From Anabaena sp. WA102 (GTDB lineage: Bacteria; Cyanobacteriota; Cyanobacteriia; Cyanobacteriales; Nostocaceae), in contig NZ_CP011456.1 in NCBI RefSeq assembly GCF_001277295.1, forward strand, positions 558,001 through 622,000: 64,000 nt of DNA, given 5' to 3'. The notes beneath the pieces are model-generated. The model worked only from the letters and a program-made list of their open reading frames with translations, did not search any database and was not told where the DNA came from. Position 1 is the first letter of the stretch. Every line of letters starts with the position of its first letter. Below are positions 43,675 through 52,294 of the stretch, in pieces. The position numbers were made by a program, and so were the translations under genes.

Positions 43675-44448
43675 TTAAGCAATGCTAGAAATACCGAAAT
43701 CTGGTGGTATATCTTGCAGTCTTCCCGGTCCAATAGCTTGTAATCCTTCTTTGAGGAGAATATCACCCGTATACAAGGCTTTACCAACTATCACACCTGT
43801 TACACCTTGGGGTTCTAAGGCTAATAAACTTAATAAATCGGTGACGGAACTTACGCCACCGGAAGCAATTACGGGTATGGAAATTGCTGCTGCGAGTTCT
43901 CGTAATGCGTCTAAATTAGGTCCTTCTAATGTGCCGTCACGGTTGATATCAGTGTAAATGATGGCTGCTGCACCTAGTTCTTGCATTTGTACTGCTAGTT
44001 GGGTGGCTAATAATGTTGACGTTTCTAACCAACCGCGAGTTGCGACTAAGCCGTTACGGGCATCTATGCCAATAATAATTTGTTGGGGAAATTCTTGACA
44101 GAGTTCTTGGACTAATTGAGGTTGTTCGACGGCGACAGTGCCGAGAATTGCCCAATTTACTCCCAGATTGAATAATTGTACAACACTGGAGCGATCGCGC
44201 AATCCGCCCCCAACTTCAATGGGTATGTCAAGATTATTTCTAATGGCTTCAATAGCTGCTAAGTTGACGATTTTCCCAGCTTTTGCGCCGTCTAAGTCAA
44301 CTAAATGTAGTCTTGTCGCGCCTTGGTCTGCCCACATTTTCGCTACTTCAACGGGGTTTTCGCTGAATACTTGCGATCGCTCGTAGTCTCCTTTATATAG
44401 TCGCACACAGCGACCTTCTAGTAAATCAATTGCGGGGATTACTTCCAT
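43675..44448 (-). CDS. hisA: Phosphoribosylformimino-5-aminoimidazole carboxamide ribotide isomerase
   Basis: A histidine biosynthesis enzyme of 257 aa with a TIM barrel. The catalytic aspartates are in [17 protein letters not shown] (Asp8) and [16 protein letters not shown] (about 128). Phosphate-binding glycines are in EVGGGLR and IASGGVSS. The ATG at 44448 is immediately preceded by an STRR array, so there is no normal ribosome-binding site. It stands alone, as usual for scattered his genes in cyanobacteria. Confidence 0.96.
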   Translation of the reverse strand: MEVIPAIDLLEGRCVRLYKGDYERSQVFSENPVEVAKMWADQGATRLHLVDLDGAKAGKIVNLAAIEAIRNNLDIPIEVGGGLRDRSSVVQLFNLGVNWAILGTVAVEQPQLVQELCQEFPQQIIIGIDARNGLVATRGWLETSTLLATQLAVQMQELGAAAIIYTDINRDGTLEGPNLDALRELAAAISIPVIASGGVSSVTDLLSLLALEPQGVTGVIVGKALYTGDILLKEGLQAIGPGRLQDIPPDFGISSIA

Positions 44449-44449
44449 A

Positions 44450-44487
44450 ATTGGTAATTGGTAATTGGTAATTGGTAATTGGTAATT
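44450..44487. repeat. STRR heptanucleotide array (TTGGTAA)n touching the hisA start
   Basis: Five 7-bp units end one base before the hisA ATG, so the whole 5' untranslated region near the start is repeat. A second short array of another unit (TTCCCTG) follows at about 44496-44528. Confidence 0.9.
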
Positions 44488-44491
44488 CTTT

Positions 44492-44806
44492 CTATTCCCT
44501 GTTTCCTGTTCCCTGTTCCCTGTTCCCTAATTCTTGTACTGCTTGGCGAAAACCTAAGACTAGTAAGATGTTAGCAAGGGTTAAAAAGACTTCTGCGCTG
44601 CCATGTAACCAGTCTACGTTGGCTAGTTGTTCTCCGTACTGGACTTTGGCGTAAATGGCGGCGGGGATGGTGATGGCGACAAATACCAATGTGCCGTAAA
44701 ATCCATATAGGGCTAAACGTGGCATTTGTGGACTGCGGCTGATAAACCACAAGAAACCCAGATAGGGAAACAGAGAGAGGGCAAAGAGGGTTTCTTTTGA
44801 TATCAT
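44492..44806 (-). CDS. Small membrane protein (DUF3593-like)
   Basis: A 104-aa protein with three hydrophobic helices ([55 protein letters not shown]), resembling a cyanobacterial/plastid DUF3593-type protein. The last ten residues ([12 protein letters not shown]) are encoded by a (TTCCCTG)n array, so the repeat has extended the C-terminus. Its start overlaps the stop of the Ycf49-like gene by 4 nt. The pair is therefore an operon and probably acts together in the thylakoid or plasma membrane. Confidence 0.78.
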   Translation of the reverse strand: MISKETLFALSLFPYLGFLWFISRSPQMPRLALYGFYGTLVFVAITIPAAIYAKVQYGEQLANVDWLHGSAEVFLTLANILLVLGFRQAVQELGNREQGTGNRE

Positions 44807-45138
44807 TGTTCTGATTTGATAGATTGTGTCTCAATGGGGCTTGTAGACTTGGTAGAACGCCAAATTAGATAAGCTGCTGCCCAGAGAGTAAAGTTACCAA
44901 CTAATGTCATGGTAGCTTGTAGGGTGACTAACCATTCTAATGATTCGGAATTGTCGAAATAATGCCAAGTACAAGCACACATTGCGCTAATTAAAGCTGG
45001 TAACATGGCAAAGGATAATCCCCACCAACTCCGATTTTCTGTAAGTTCACCGTATATCCAAATTAGCCAAATTGCGGCTATCCACTCAATGACGCTAGAA
45101 ATATGAATTATCCAGGTGGGAATCGAAAGGGCGTGCAT
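44803..45138 (-). CDS. Ycf49-like protein (DUF2499)
   Basis: A 111-aa membrane protein resembling plastid Ycf49/DUF2499: HALSIPTWIIHISSVIEWIAA, then GELTENRSWWGLSFAMLPALISAMCACTWHYF, and a third helix LQATMTLVGNFTLWAAAYLI. Conserved in oxygenic phototrophs; function unresolved. It overlaps the following DUF3593-like gene. The C-terminal 15 residues are polar and variable. It is divergent from csaB, with 26 bp between the start codons. Confidence 0.85.
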   Translation of the reverse strand: MHALSIPTWIIHISSVIEWIAAIWLIWIYGELTENRSWWGLSFAMLPALISAMCACTWHYFDNSESLEWLVTLQATMTLVGNFTLWAAAYLIWRSTKSTSPIETQSIKSEQ

Positions 45139-45164
45139 AATTAATCTAAAATCTAAAATTTAAA

Positions 45165-46211
45165 ATGGGGAAAATGCGGGTTTTATTGTCTGGGTATTAC
45201 GGTAAGGGTAATGGTGGTGATGAAGCTTTGTTAGCCACACTTCTGCAAATGCTACCACTTGATGTTACTCCTGTGGTGCTTTCTGGAAATCCTGAAGAAA
45301 CTCATCGGCATTATGGTGTGGAATGTTACAACCGCATGGCGATTTTCTCAGTCTTAAAGGCTTTGCGTTCTTGTGATGCTTTTGTTTGGGGTGGTGGTAG
45401 TTTAATTCAAGATGCTACCAGTCTGATTAGCCCTTTTTATTATGGGGGATTGATGGCTTTAGCTCAAGTTATGGGTTTGAAAACTGTGGCTTGGGGACAG
45501 GGTATAGGTCCTTTGTTGCATTTCCAAACTCGTTGGTTAGCAAAGGGGAATTTTGCAGGTTGTACTCAAGTGAGTGTGCGCGATCGCTCCAGTTCTCGGT
45601 TATTATCAGATTGGAGTATACCCCATATCCTTGCCCCTGACCCGGTTTGGGCATTGGAATCGAAGCCAGTCCCGGAATTAGTAGATTTACCAAAACCCAG
45701 AATTGCAGTTACTTTAAGAAATCATCCTCAATTGACAGAAAAGCGGTTAACAAATTTAACTCAAGCTTTAGTTAATTTGCAGAAGGAAACCCAAGCTTTT
45801 ATTTTATTATTACCATTTCAAAAAAGTGAAGATCTAGGAATTGCGGAAAAAATTCATACTCAATTACCAGATGTGAGTAGAGTTATTTGTTCGGAAGATC
45901 CACAAATTTTAAAAGGTGTATTTCGCGGTGTGGAAATGTCCATAGGAATGCGTCTCCATAGTTTAATTATGGCAGCTAGTGAAGGTTCTCGTTGTTTTGC
46001 ATTAAGTTATGATCCCAAAGTCAACCGATTAATGGAAGATTTAGAAATACCTGGTTGGGATTTAAAGGATTTACCAGATGATGTAGATTTAATCAGTAAA
46101 ATTTGGATTGATTATTATAATAATGGTGTGGCTTTGTCACCTCATAAAATTCAATCCTTAGTAAATGAGGCTTTTTTACATCGGGATTTATTAAAGAAAG
46201 TGTTACCATAA
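45165..46211 (+). CDS. csaB: Polysaccharide pyruvyl transferase CsaB
   Basis: A 348-aa enzyme that adds pyruvate to cell-wall-associated polysaccharides, the modification recognised by SLH domains of surface proteins. Motifs: LLSGYYGKGNGGDEALLA at the N-terminus, FVWGGGSLIQDATS (about residue 72), WGQGIGPL, and the nucleotide-sugar-like C-terminal region MSIGMRLHSLIMAA (about 262) followed by YDPKVNRLMEDL. The length is normal. An alternative ATG lies three codons inside. The next gene encodes an NlpC/P60 hydrolase, also for the cell wall. Confidence 0.92.
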   Translation: MGKMRVLLSGYYGKGNGGDEALLATLLQMLPLDVTPVVLSGNPEETHRHYGVECYNRMAIFSVLKALRSCDAFVWGGGSLIQDATSLISPFYYGGLMALAQVMGLKTVAWGQGIGPLLHFQTRWLAKGNFAGCTQVSVRDRSSSRLLSDWSIPHILAPDPVWALESKPVPELVDLPKPRIAVTLRNHPQLTEKRLTNLTQALVNLQKETQAFILLLPFQKSEDLGIAEKIHTQLPDVSRVICSEDPQILKGVFRGVEMSIGMRLHSLIMAASEGSRCFALSYDPKVNRLMEDLEIPGWDLKDLPDDVDLISKIWIDYYNNGVALSPHKIQSLVNEAFLHRDLLKKVLP

Positions 46212-46305
46212 AAAGCGATTTATACTATCATGTGAAACCTGTTCATCCTTAAATCCTGATAGCGTTCACGTAGTGTACCAAACGCATCAGGCATAGCGTG
46301 GCGTA

Positions 46306-46433
46306 AGTAGGTGAACACAATAAAACCAAACTGTGTAAAGAAACGTAAAATCGCCCAAACCCTCTTCACTCTTGCCTCTTGCCTCTTGCCTCTTGCCTCT
46401 TGCCATAACGACAATTTTCAACGCCAACCTACT
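46306..46433. mobile_element. MITE copy 3 (5 bp before the NlpC/P60 start)
   Basis: A 128-bp element with ends AGTAGGT/ACCTACT, TA duplications at 46304-46305 and 46434-46435, and (TTGCCTC)n inside. The ATG of the downstream gene begins 5 bp past the element, so its translation signals lie within or are replaced by the MITE. Confidence 0.9.
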
Positions 46434-46438
46434 TACTT

Positions 46439-47161
46439 ATGTCAATAAACCTAATAATTCCCCATTCCCCAACAGCAGAATATTTCTGTAACACCAACCT
46501 AAATATCTATGATTCCCCTAAATGTATCCGTTTAGCTACCCAAGCCGCCACCGGACGACATTTACAAATAACATCAAATCATCCAGATACAGCAGTTGCA
46601 GTATGTTTATGTGAAGATGACTATCCAGGATGGTTATCACTTCAAGATTTGCAATTTCTTCAACCAACAGAAACAATATATCAACCTCAATTCATCTCAA
46701 CCGCAGAAATTCAACAGCACATACCCACAGTTATCGCTTTTACCCAAGCAGCAAAAGCAGAAGATAATTATTACCTTTGGGGTGGCACAGTCGCACCTAA
46801 TTATGATTGTTCGGGTTTAATGCAAGCAGCATTTAAATCTGTGGGTGTGTGGCTACCGAGAGACGCTTATCAACAAGAAGCTTTTACCCAAGCAATTGAT
46901 ATTACTGAATTACAACCAGGGGATTTAATCTTTTTTGGAACTCCTGAAAAAGCTACTCATGTAGGATTATATTTGGGTAATAATTGCTATATTCACAGTT
47001 CAGGAAAAGAACAAGGACGCAACGGTATTGGTATTGACCAACTTTCGGAACAGGGAAACAAAGTTAGTCAGGCTTATTATCAACAGTTACGCGGCGCTGG
47101 GAGAGTTGTGAAAAGTTGTCAACCACCCATCACTTCCCTTCGGGTAAGTGAGGGCTTGTAA
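46439..47161 (+). CDS. NlpC/P60 peptidoglycan endopeptidase
   Basis: A 240-aa cysteine peptidase that cleaves peptide bonds in peptidoglycan stems. An N-terminal SH3-like region covers about residues 20-85. The catalytic domain has the nucleophile in YDCSGLMQAAF (about 122), the His in ATHVGLYLGNNCYIHSS (about 175), and a third polar residue near SSGKEQGRNG. No N-terminal signal peptide is evident. The close match to cyanobacterial septum-associated NlpC/P60 amidases supports the call. The ATG directly follows a MITE, so expression may have been altered. Confidence 0.88.
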   Translation: MSINLIIPHSPTAEYFCNTNLNIYDSPKCIRLATQAATGRHLQITSNHPDTAVAVCLCEDDYPGWLSLQDLQFLQPTETIYQPQFISTAEIQQHIPTVIAFTQAAKAEDNYYLWGGTVAPNYDCSGLMQAAFKSVGVWLPRDAYQQEAFTQAIDITELQPGDLIFFGTPEKATHVGLYLGNNCYIHSSGKEQGRNGIGIDQLSEQGNKVSQAYYQQLRGAGRVVKSCQPPITSLRVSEGL

Positions 47162-47479
47162 AAGCCTAGTTGACCAGACTCAGTTCTTAACCGAACTACG
47201 TTAGAGGTAAGAGTTAAAGACCTACCAGGGGATGCGTAGCTAGTTCCCTGCTCTAGAACTTCAAAGTTAAACAGGCTTAAGGGTTAAACCAGTGCTTTTA
47301 AGATAGTTACCGACCTCTAACATTGTCAAAGCTAACATTACCCCAGAAATGGGAGTTGGTTTCCAGATTCCAATCAAAAATCTGGTTTCAATTTTAATAT
47401 CCACAGCGGTTAAAACCGCTCGTGTCGTTTCCCTCTCAGGGCTAAAGCCACGCTCGTTTCCCACTTACCGGGTATTCTT
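47162..47479. repeat. Gene-free region with a solo IS200/IS605-type end
   Basis: No gene is supported in these 318 bp. At 47405-47420 lies AGCGGTTAAAACCGCT, followed by TCGTGTCG and CTCAGGGCTAAAGCC (47435-47449). This matches the arrangement at the tnpA side of the IS605 element (53746-53796). It may be the trace of an excised or decayed element. A TTAGAGGTAAG/ACCTCTAA pairing spans the rest. Confidence 0.55.
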
Positions 47480-48454
47480 GTGACCAATTACCAATCACCA
47501 AGTTTAGATGTATCCGTAGTTGTCCCAATTAAAGATGAGGTCGAAAGTTTACCTTTATTACTAGAAGCCATTTCTACGACTCTCACCACTAGTAAGTTGA
47601 ATTATGAGATTATTTGTGTAGATGATGGTTCTAGTGATGGTACAGCGGAATTTCTCAAGGAACAAGCGCAAATTCGCACTGATTTAAAAGCGGTGATTTT
47701 GCGACGTAATTATGGACAAACTGCGGCTATGTCTGCGGGTTTTAATTATGCTACAGCTAGAGTAATTGTGACTTTAGACGCTGATTTGCAAAATGACCCC
47801 GCTGATATTCCGATGTTATTAGCCAAGCTAGATGAGGGTTATGATTTAGTTAGTGGTTGGCGGCAAAATCGCCAAGATGGGGCGGTTAATCGGTTGCTTC
47901 CTTCTAAAATTGCCAATTGGTTAATTCGTGGGGCTACAAGCGTCTATATTCATGATTATGGTTGTTCTCTGAAAGCCTATCGGTCTGAATTGGTGGCAGA
48001 TATGAATCTTTATGGAGAACTACACCGCTTTTTACCTGCTTTGGCATATATCGAAGGGGCAAGAATTACAGAAGTACCTGTGCGTCATCATGCGCGGCGG
48101 TTTGGACAAAGTAAGTATGGGATATCACGGACTTTCCGGGTATTGATGGATTTATTAACTATTCTATTTATGAAGAAGTTTCTCACCCGTCCCATGCACG
48201 TTTTTGGCTTGTTGGGATTGATTTCCATGATTGCTGGTGGGGGAATAGGTATATATTTAACTTTCGTCAAATTGGCTTTTCATGTAGATATTGGTAGCCG
48301 TCCTTTGTTGATTTTGGCAGTGTTGCTGTTAGTAACAGGAGTCCAGTTATTTTGCTTCGGTCTTTTGGCAGAATTACTGATGCGAACTTATCATGAATCT
48401 CAAGGACGACCAATCTATCGGGTGCGAGAAGTTGTGGCAAAAAATGTTAAGTAA
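47480..48454 (+). CDS. Family 2 glycosyltransferase, polyprenyl-phosphate type
   Basis: A 324-aa membrane glycosyltransferase like DPM1/ArnC/GtrB that moves a sugar to a polyprenyl phosphate. The GT-A fold has SVVVPIKDEVESLPLLL (about residue 12), VDDGSSDGT (about 47), the DxD-type LDADLQNDP (about 97), the acceptor region CSLKAYR (about 167) and HHARRFGQSKYG (about 203). Two C-terminal membrane helices (about 235-258 and 270-295) anchor it. The start is GTG at 47480. It stands upstream of an MFS gene with a 44-bp gap. Confidence 0.9.
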   Translation: MTNYQSPSLDVSVVVPIKDEVESLPLLLEAISTTLTTSKLNYEIICVDDGSSDGTAEFLKEQAQIRTDLKAVILRRNYGQTAAMSAGFNYATARVIVTLDADLQNDPADIPMLLAKLDEGYDLVSGWRQNRQDGAVNRLLPSKIANWLIRGATSVYIHDYGCSLKAYRSELVADMNLYGELHRFLPALAYIEGARITEVPVRHHARRFGQSKYGISRTFRVLMDLLTILFMKKFLTRPMHVFGLLGLISMIAGGGIGIYLTFVKLAFHVDIGSRPLLILAVLLLVTGVQLFCFGLLAELLMRTYHESQGRPIYRVREVVAKNVK

Positions 48455-48498
48455 CGTAACAATAGAGAAATAATACTTTTTACATTATTGCATCTGCC

Positions 48499-49722
48499 GT
48501 GAAAGCCTTTGATACTTTTGACGCTAATCTGCGAAAAAACCTGCTCATGTTATTTGCAGCGGGTCTGTTTTTCTGGTCAGGTTTGGCTTCATTATTGCCT
48601 ACCCTACCCTTATATATTGAACATATTGGTGCAAGCAAACAGGAAATTGGCATTGTCATGGGTAGCTTTGCCATTGGGATGTTGCTATGTCGCCCGTCAA
48701 TGGGTGCTTTAGCAGATATTCGGGGTCGTAAAATAGTATTATTGATTGGAATGTCCGCAGCAGCGATCGCTCCTTTGGGATATTTATGTGTAAAATCAAT
48801 TATTCCCCTCATGGTAATTCGTGCCTTTCATGGCATTAGTATCGCCGCTTTTGCCACAGCTTACATTGCCCTAGTCAGCGATTTAGCACCAGAACACCGT
48901 CGCGGTGAAGTCGTTGGTTACATGAGTTTGGTGAATCCTTTAGGTGTGGGAATAGGTCCGGCTATAGGTGGGTTTTTACAAGCAAGTGCTGGTTATACCC
49001 CATTATTTCTCTCATCTGCGGCTTTATGTTCCTTGGGTTTATTATGTATCATCCCCATTATTAATCCACCAATTGCCACCAAACCAACTAACAGTAAAAA
49101 TGATAACTTTTGGCAAATATTAACTAGTCATCGGGTGCGGATTCCCGCTATCGTCTTACTCCTGAGTGGTTTGACTTTAGGTAGTTTGCATACTTTCATC
49201 TCCCTATTTATTAAATCAACCGGAGTTGATTTAAATCCAGGTTTATTTTTTACTGCGGCGGCTGTCTCCAGTTTTAGTTGTAGATTATTTACTGGTAAAG
49301 CTTCTGATAGATATGGAAGGGGTTTATTTGTCACCATGAGTTTGATAGCTTATACATTCTCTGTCATCTGCATTTGGCAAGCAAATAACTCTTTCATGTT
49401 CTTATTGGGAGCATTCATGGAAGGTGCTGCTTCTGGTACACTTATCCCCATGATTTCTGTATTGATGACAGATAGGGCTTTACCCTACGAACGCGGGAGA
49501 ATATTTGGTGCTTCCTTAATGGGATTTGATATCGGTTTAGCGATCGCAGGTCCAATTTTTGGTACATTTGCCGAAACACTTGGTTATCGAAATATGTTTG
49601 GTTTGACTACAGGTTTAACAGTCATTGCCATGATCATCTTCCTCACCCAGTCTAGCCGCAATATTCCTCAATCTCTGCGTTTTGCCCTTGGTCGCACAGA
49701 AGATATCTACGCCGTCAAATAA
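48499..49722 (+). CDS. Major facilitator superfamily transporter
   Basis: A 407-aa permease with twelve predicted membrane helices. The MFS loop 2-3 signature is GALADIRGRKIVLL (about residue 72), and GKASDRYGRGLF (about 272) is its second-half counterpart. The region RGEVVGYMSLVNPLGVGIGPAIGGFL resembles motif C of drug:H+ antiporters (DHA1). The substrate is unknown. The start is GTG at 48499. It is probably co-transcribed with the glycosyltransferase gene. Confidence 0.9.
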   Translation: MKAFDTFDANLRKNLLMLFAAGLFFWSGLASLLPTLPLYIEHIGASKQEIGIVMGSFAIGMLLCRPSMGALADIRGRKIVLLIGMSAAAIAPLGYLCVKSIIPLMVIRAFHGISIAAFATAYIALVSDLAPEHRRGEVVGYMSLVNPLGVGIGPAIGGFLQASAGYTPLFLSSAALCSLGLLCIIPIINPPIATKPTNSKNDNFWQILTSHRVRIPAIVLLLSGLTLGSLHTFISLFIKSTGVDLNPGLFFTAAAVSSFSCRLFTGKASDRYGRGLFVTMSLIAYTFSVICIWQANNSFMFLLGAFMEGAASGTLIPMISVLMTDRALPYERGRIFGASLMGFDIGLAIAGPIFGTFAETLGYRNMFGLTTGLTVIAMIIFLTQSSRNIPQSLRFALGRTEDIYAVK

Positions 49723-49759
49723 CCGTAGGGGCGCAGGGCCTGCGCCCTTCCATATCCTG

Positions 49760-49960
49760 CACTGTTGACACTCTCAGGGCTAAAGCCGCTGAGATTCTGC
49801 GGACAGAATTAATTTAATTTAATTCTCGCTACGATTGCCAAAGATCGTCTACTGAGTTGATCAAGTGATAGACTCAACCTTCCCGATACTTTTCTTAAAA
49901 TATTAGCTGCTCCGTTCAAATCTGCATTTACGAATGAACCATCGCCCGATTCATACAATC
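49760..49960 (-). ncRNA. Candidate omega RNA (reRNA) region of TnpB
   Basis: By family knowledge, TnpB uses a guide RNA transcribed from the 3' end of tnpB through the element end, with the guide lying just outside. The tnpB 3' end plus the 49773-49793 hairpin occupies that position here, and the guide would read into the sequence left of about 49767. This rests on position and one hairpin only; the limits are rough. Confidence 0.35.
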
Positions 49961-50143
49961 CACGCTTAACACGCTTTCCTGATGCTTTCCACCCTTCTGG
50001 CTTTTCGCCATACTTAGGTAGGGAGTCTCCATCTAGAAAACTAGCTTTTGACGTATATGCTTCTTCAGTTTCTTGAAATCTAATACCGTGCAATTCACAG
50101 AGTTGTCTTAATCTATCTTTAAGTTTACCCAATGGCATTTGGA
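49809..50143 (-). CDS. tnpB: TnpB, 3' exon
   Basis: The C-terminal 111 codons of TnpB. It carries the second and third RuvC acidic residues: ETEEAYTSKASF (Glu) and FVNADLNGAANILRK (Asp). The zinc-ribbon cysteines usual between them are absent; this region reads KYGEKPEGW and KRGLYESG instead, as in a subset of cyanobacterial TnpB proteins. It begins in the middle of a valine codon at the intron 3' junction. A free ATG at 50138 exists but would give only a fragment. Confidence 0.85.
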
Positions 50144-50186
50144 GGTTGAGTCGAGGGGGAATATTATTTCCCGCCCCTCTCTGTTA

Positions 50187-50220
50187 GATCCGTGCGTACC
50201 CGTTTCCGTGTACACGGCTC
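50187..50220 (-). ncRNA. Group II intron domain V
   Basis: A 34-nt hairpin with the catalytic-triad region at its base and a GAAA tetraloop. It is followed 3' by the domain VI stem. Its intactness supports splicing competence. Confidence 0.85.
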
Positions 50221-50229
50221 CCGATGTTC

Positions 50230-51771
50230 TTAGCTTTCGCGTTTGCTCATGTGAATATAATCGTGGCAGCTTTCGTGAATGGCTAGAAGGTTTTTAGTTT
50301 TCCAGTTTTGGTGGTTTCCATCAACATGATGTAAATGTACCTTCTCATCACTGAGCATCTTTAGACCACAATGACCACATTTATGGTTTTGCCGTTTAAG
50401 GGCTTTAGAGGTATCGTTGTTATAGAGCTTGCTGTTACGTTCGCTCCAATAACTTAAATCTCCGTCGTAGGGTGATTTCTCACCTTTGACATTGATGTGT
50501 TTGTTTTCGGAGTAAGGAACTGCTGGGAATGCCTTGTCTAGTAACTGCTTACTGGTATGGCGATTCTGTTTGGTTTCCTTGTTGAATACCCTGAAAGCTC
50601 TGTTTTGAATGTGGTATAGCGAGTTGCGCGACCCGTCCATTTTGCAGAAGCGGTGGTAGTTCCTCCAACCTCTAACTACAGGGGCTAATTTTTCAGCCTT
50701 TGTGGTAGCACCATAATTCGAGTTGTTGACGATAAATTTTACTTTCTTGCGGAAAGATTTATAATTGCCCCCTGATGGGACGCATCTAAACTTCCCGTTT
50801 TTCTGGACTTTAAAATTCCAGCCGAGGAAATCAAATCCATCTGTCGCGGCGGTTAGCTTTGTCTTTTTCTCGCTGACTTTCATTCCCCGCTCTGCTAAAA
50901 ACTGACTGATTCGGTCAAGTATTTCTGGTGCGTTATCTTTGGGTTTGAGTATGATTACCATATCATCGGCGTACCGTACTGATTGGTGAATTGACTCTAT
51001 ACCGTCTAACGCAATATTGGCTAACAGTGGACTTACCACCCCACCTTGAGGTGTTCCTTGTTCGGGAAATTCTGGATTGACCCCGGCTTTGAGACATCGG
51101 AAGATTCCTTGTCTTATGCTTCTAGGAGCTATGAGTCTCTCCATGATGGCGGTGTGGTTTATCCTATCAAAGCATTTTTCAATATCGAGTTCTATGACTC
51201 GTTTATCTATTCCATTTACTCGTGAGTTTAGATTGTCGAATAGGTGTTTCTGCGCGTTATGCGCTGACCGTCCCGTTCTAAACCCGTAGCTCCTGGCGTG
51301 GAAAGTTGCCTCGTGTGCTGGTTCTAATGCGTATTTTGCTAGGCATTGCCAAGCTCGGTCTGCAATAGTGGGGATTTTCAGCATCCTGATAGTACCGTCC
51401 TTTTTGGGGATGGGTATTTCTCTTAGCCCTTGGTGTTTCCAGTTGCTACTTGATGCTTTTAGCAGTTCATTAAGCTCGAAGCGTTCCTTAAAGTTAAGGG
51501 ACTTTTTGCTGTCAATTCCTGCGGTCTTTTTCCCAGCGTTTAGCTGTGATACTTGACGGATAGCCAGTAATCTCGCTGCGGTTGATTTCAGAATCAGCTT
51601 TTGTAGGGACTTAGCTTTGCGCTTGTCGCCAACTTGAACCGCTTTGTACACTCGTTTTTGTAGGCGGAATAAGTTACGGCGAAATTTCTTCCAAGGTAAC
51701 GTCTTCCAGGATTCACTAGAGTTGTCTCTGTGTCTAATCATGCTCTGCTCCAATTTGTGTATTCTGAACAC
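50230..51771 (-). CDS. ltrA: Group II intron reverse transcriptase/maturase with HNH endonuclease
   Basis: The intron-encoded protein, 513 aa. Reverse-transcriptase blocks include IPIPKKDGTIRMLKIP, RSYGFRTGRSAHNAQ, QGTPQGGVVSPLLANI and the catalytic YADD (VRYADDMVIIL, about residue 270). The maturase X domain covers about 340-410 (VVRGWRNYHRFC). The C-terminal HNH nuclease has CGHCGLKML, HLHHVDGNHQNWKTKNLLAIHESCHDYIH. It helps the intron splice and spread into DNA. All domains are intact with no stops, so the intron may be active. A possible later start is the ATG at 51741. Confidence 0.93.
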   Translation of the reverse strand: MFRIHKLEQSMIRHRDNSSESWKTLPWKKFRRNLFRLQKRVYKAVQVGDKRKAKSLQKLILKSTAARLLAIRQVSQLNAGKKTAGIDSKKSLNFKERFELNELLKASSSNWKHQGLREIPIPKKDGTIRMLKIPTIADRAWQCLAKYALEPAHEATFHARSYGFRTGRSAHNAQKHLFDNLNSRVNGIDKRVIELDIEKCFDRINHTAIMERLIAPRSIRQGIFRCLKAGVNPEFPEQGTPQGGVVSPLLANIALDGIESIHQSVRYADDMVIILKPKDNAPEILDRISQFLAERGMKVSEKKTKLTAATDGFDFLGWNFKVQKNGKFRCVPSGGNYKSFRKKVKFIVNNSNYGATTKAEKLAPVVRGWRNYHRFCKMDGSRNSLYHIQNRAFRVFNKETKQNRHTSKQLLDKAFPAVPYSENKHINVKGEKSPYDGDLSYWSERNSKLYNNDTSKALKRQNHKCGHCGLKMLSDEKVHLHHVDGNHQNWKTKNLLAIHESCHDYIHMSKRES

Positions 51772-52294
51772 CTCAAACCAATTACGGTTTGTCCTACCCG
51801 AATTGAAGGAGTTCCGCTGCTCGTCCAGCCTACTTATAGGGTTCGACCGCCCTTAGACCCTCAACCCGTTTTTATTCGTTCCCTCGGTTGATTAGTAGTT
51901 CCGTTAGGTGTAGCCATTTCAACCATTGGAATCCCTGGACTCTTGCCACTATTAGTTTGAGAATGTGACGGGATTTAACTCCAATGAGGTCAGGTTTTTA
52001 AGTTGTGTCCTGCCTATCAATAGGTTGCTTTTTGAGGCTCGATTTCACCGTAGGAACTCCCCGTTAACGCCAAGTGTCACCCCACAACGGATGTCTGATT
52101 GCGTCCTGTTCCTAGCTTCGACCTCCCGAAGCCGAGTCGGGTCATCGTAGGCAGGTAGGGAGTCATACCTGAGTCTGGTAGATGGGACTTTCACCCATAT
52201 CAGACCGAGAGTTCAACCTTTTCCCATAGTTGGATTAGGTTGGTTAGCTTATGTACGGACTGATTACCGTGATTCAGCTAACAACGAATCGCAC
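51772..52294 (-). other. Intron 5' ribozyme region (domains I-III)
   Basis: These 523 bases before the maturase gene contain no other gene and should form the bulk of the ribozyme. CAAACT at 51959-51954 could be the exon-binding site 1, because it pairs with AGTTTG, the last six bases of tnpB exon 1 (52300-52295). Confidence 0.6.

Larger units (their letters stand above)
50144..52294 (-). mobile_element. Group II intron (2151 bp) inserted in tnpB
   Basis: A self-splicing ribozyme and retroelement on the minus strand. The 5' end is GTGCG (52294-52290), matching GUGYG. Domain V is at 50220-50187 (GAGCCGTGTACACGG, GAAA loop, then GTACGCACGG). A domain VI hairpin (GAGGGGCGGG/CCCCCTC) lies just before the 3' end. 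The 3' junction is placed at 50144 by reading frame. Joining exon bases 52295 and 50143 gives 1260 nt from ATG 53219, exactly 420 codons, and reads NQKFVQMPLGK as expected for TnpB. A reverse transcriptase/maturase gene is inside. Confidence 0.9.

Noticed and set aside
47267..47464. 65-aa minus-strand frame in the IS605-end remnant
   Set aside because: The frame runs through the end hairpins, which code by chance. No start signal or family was recognised.
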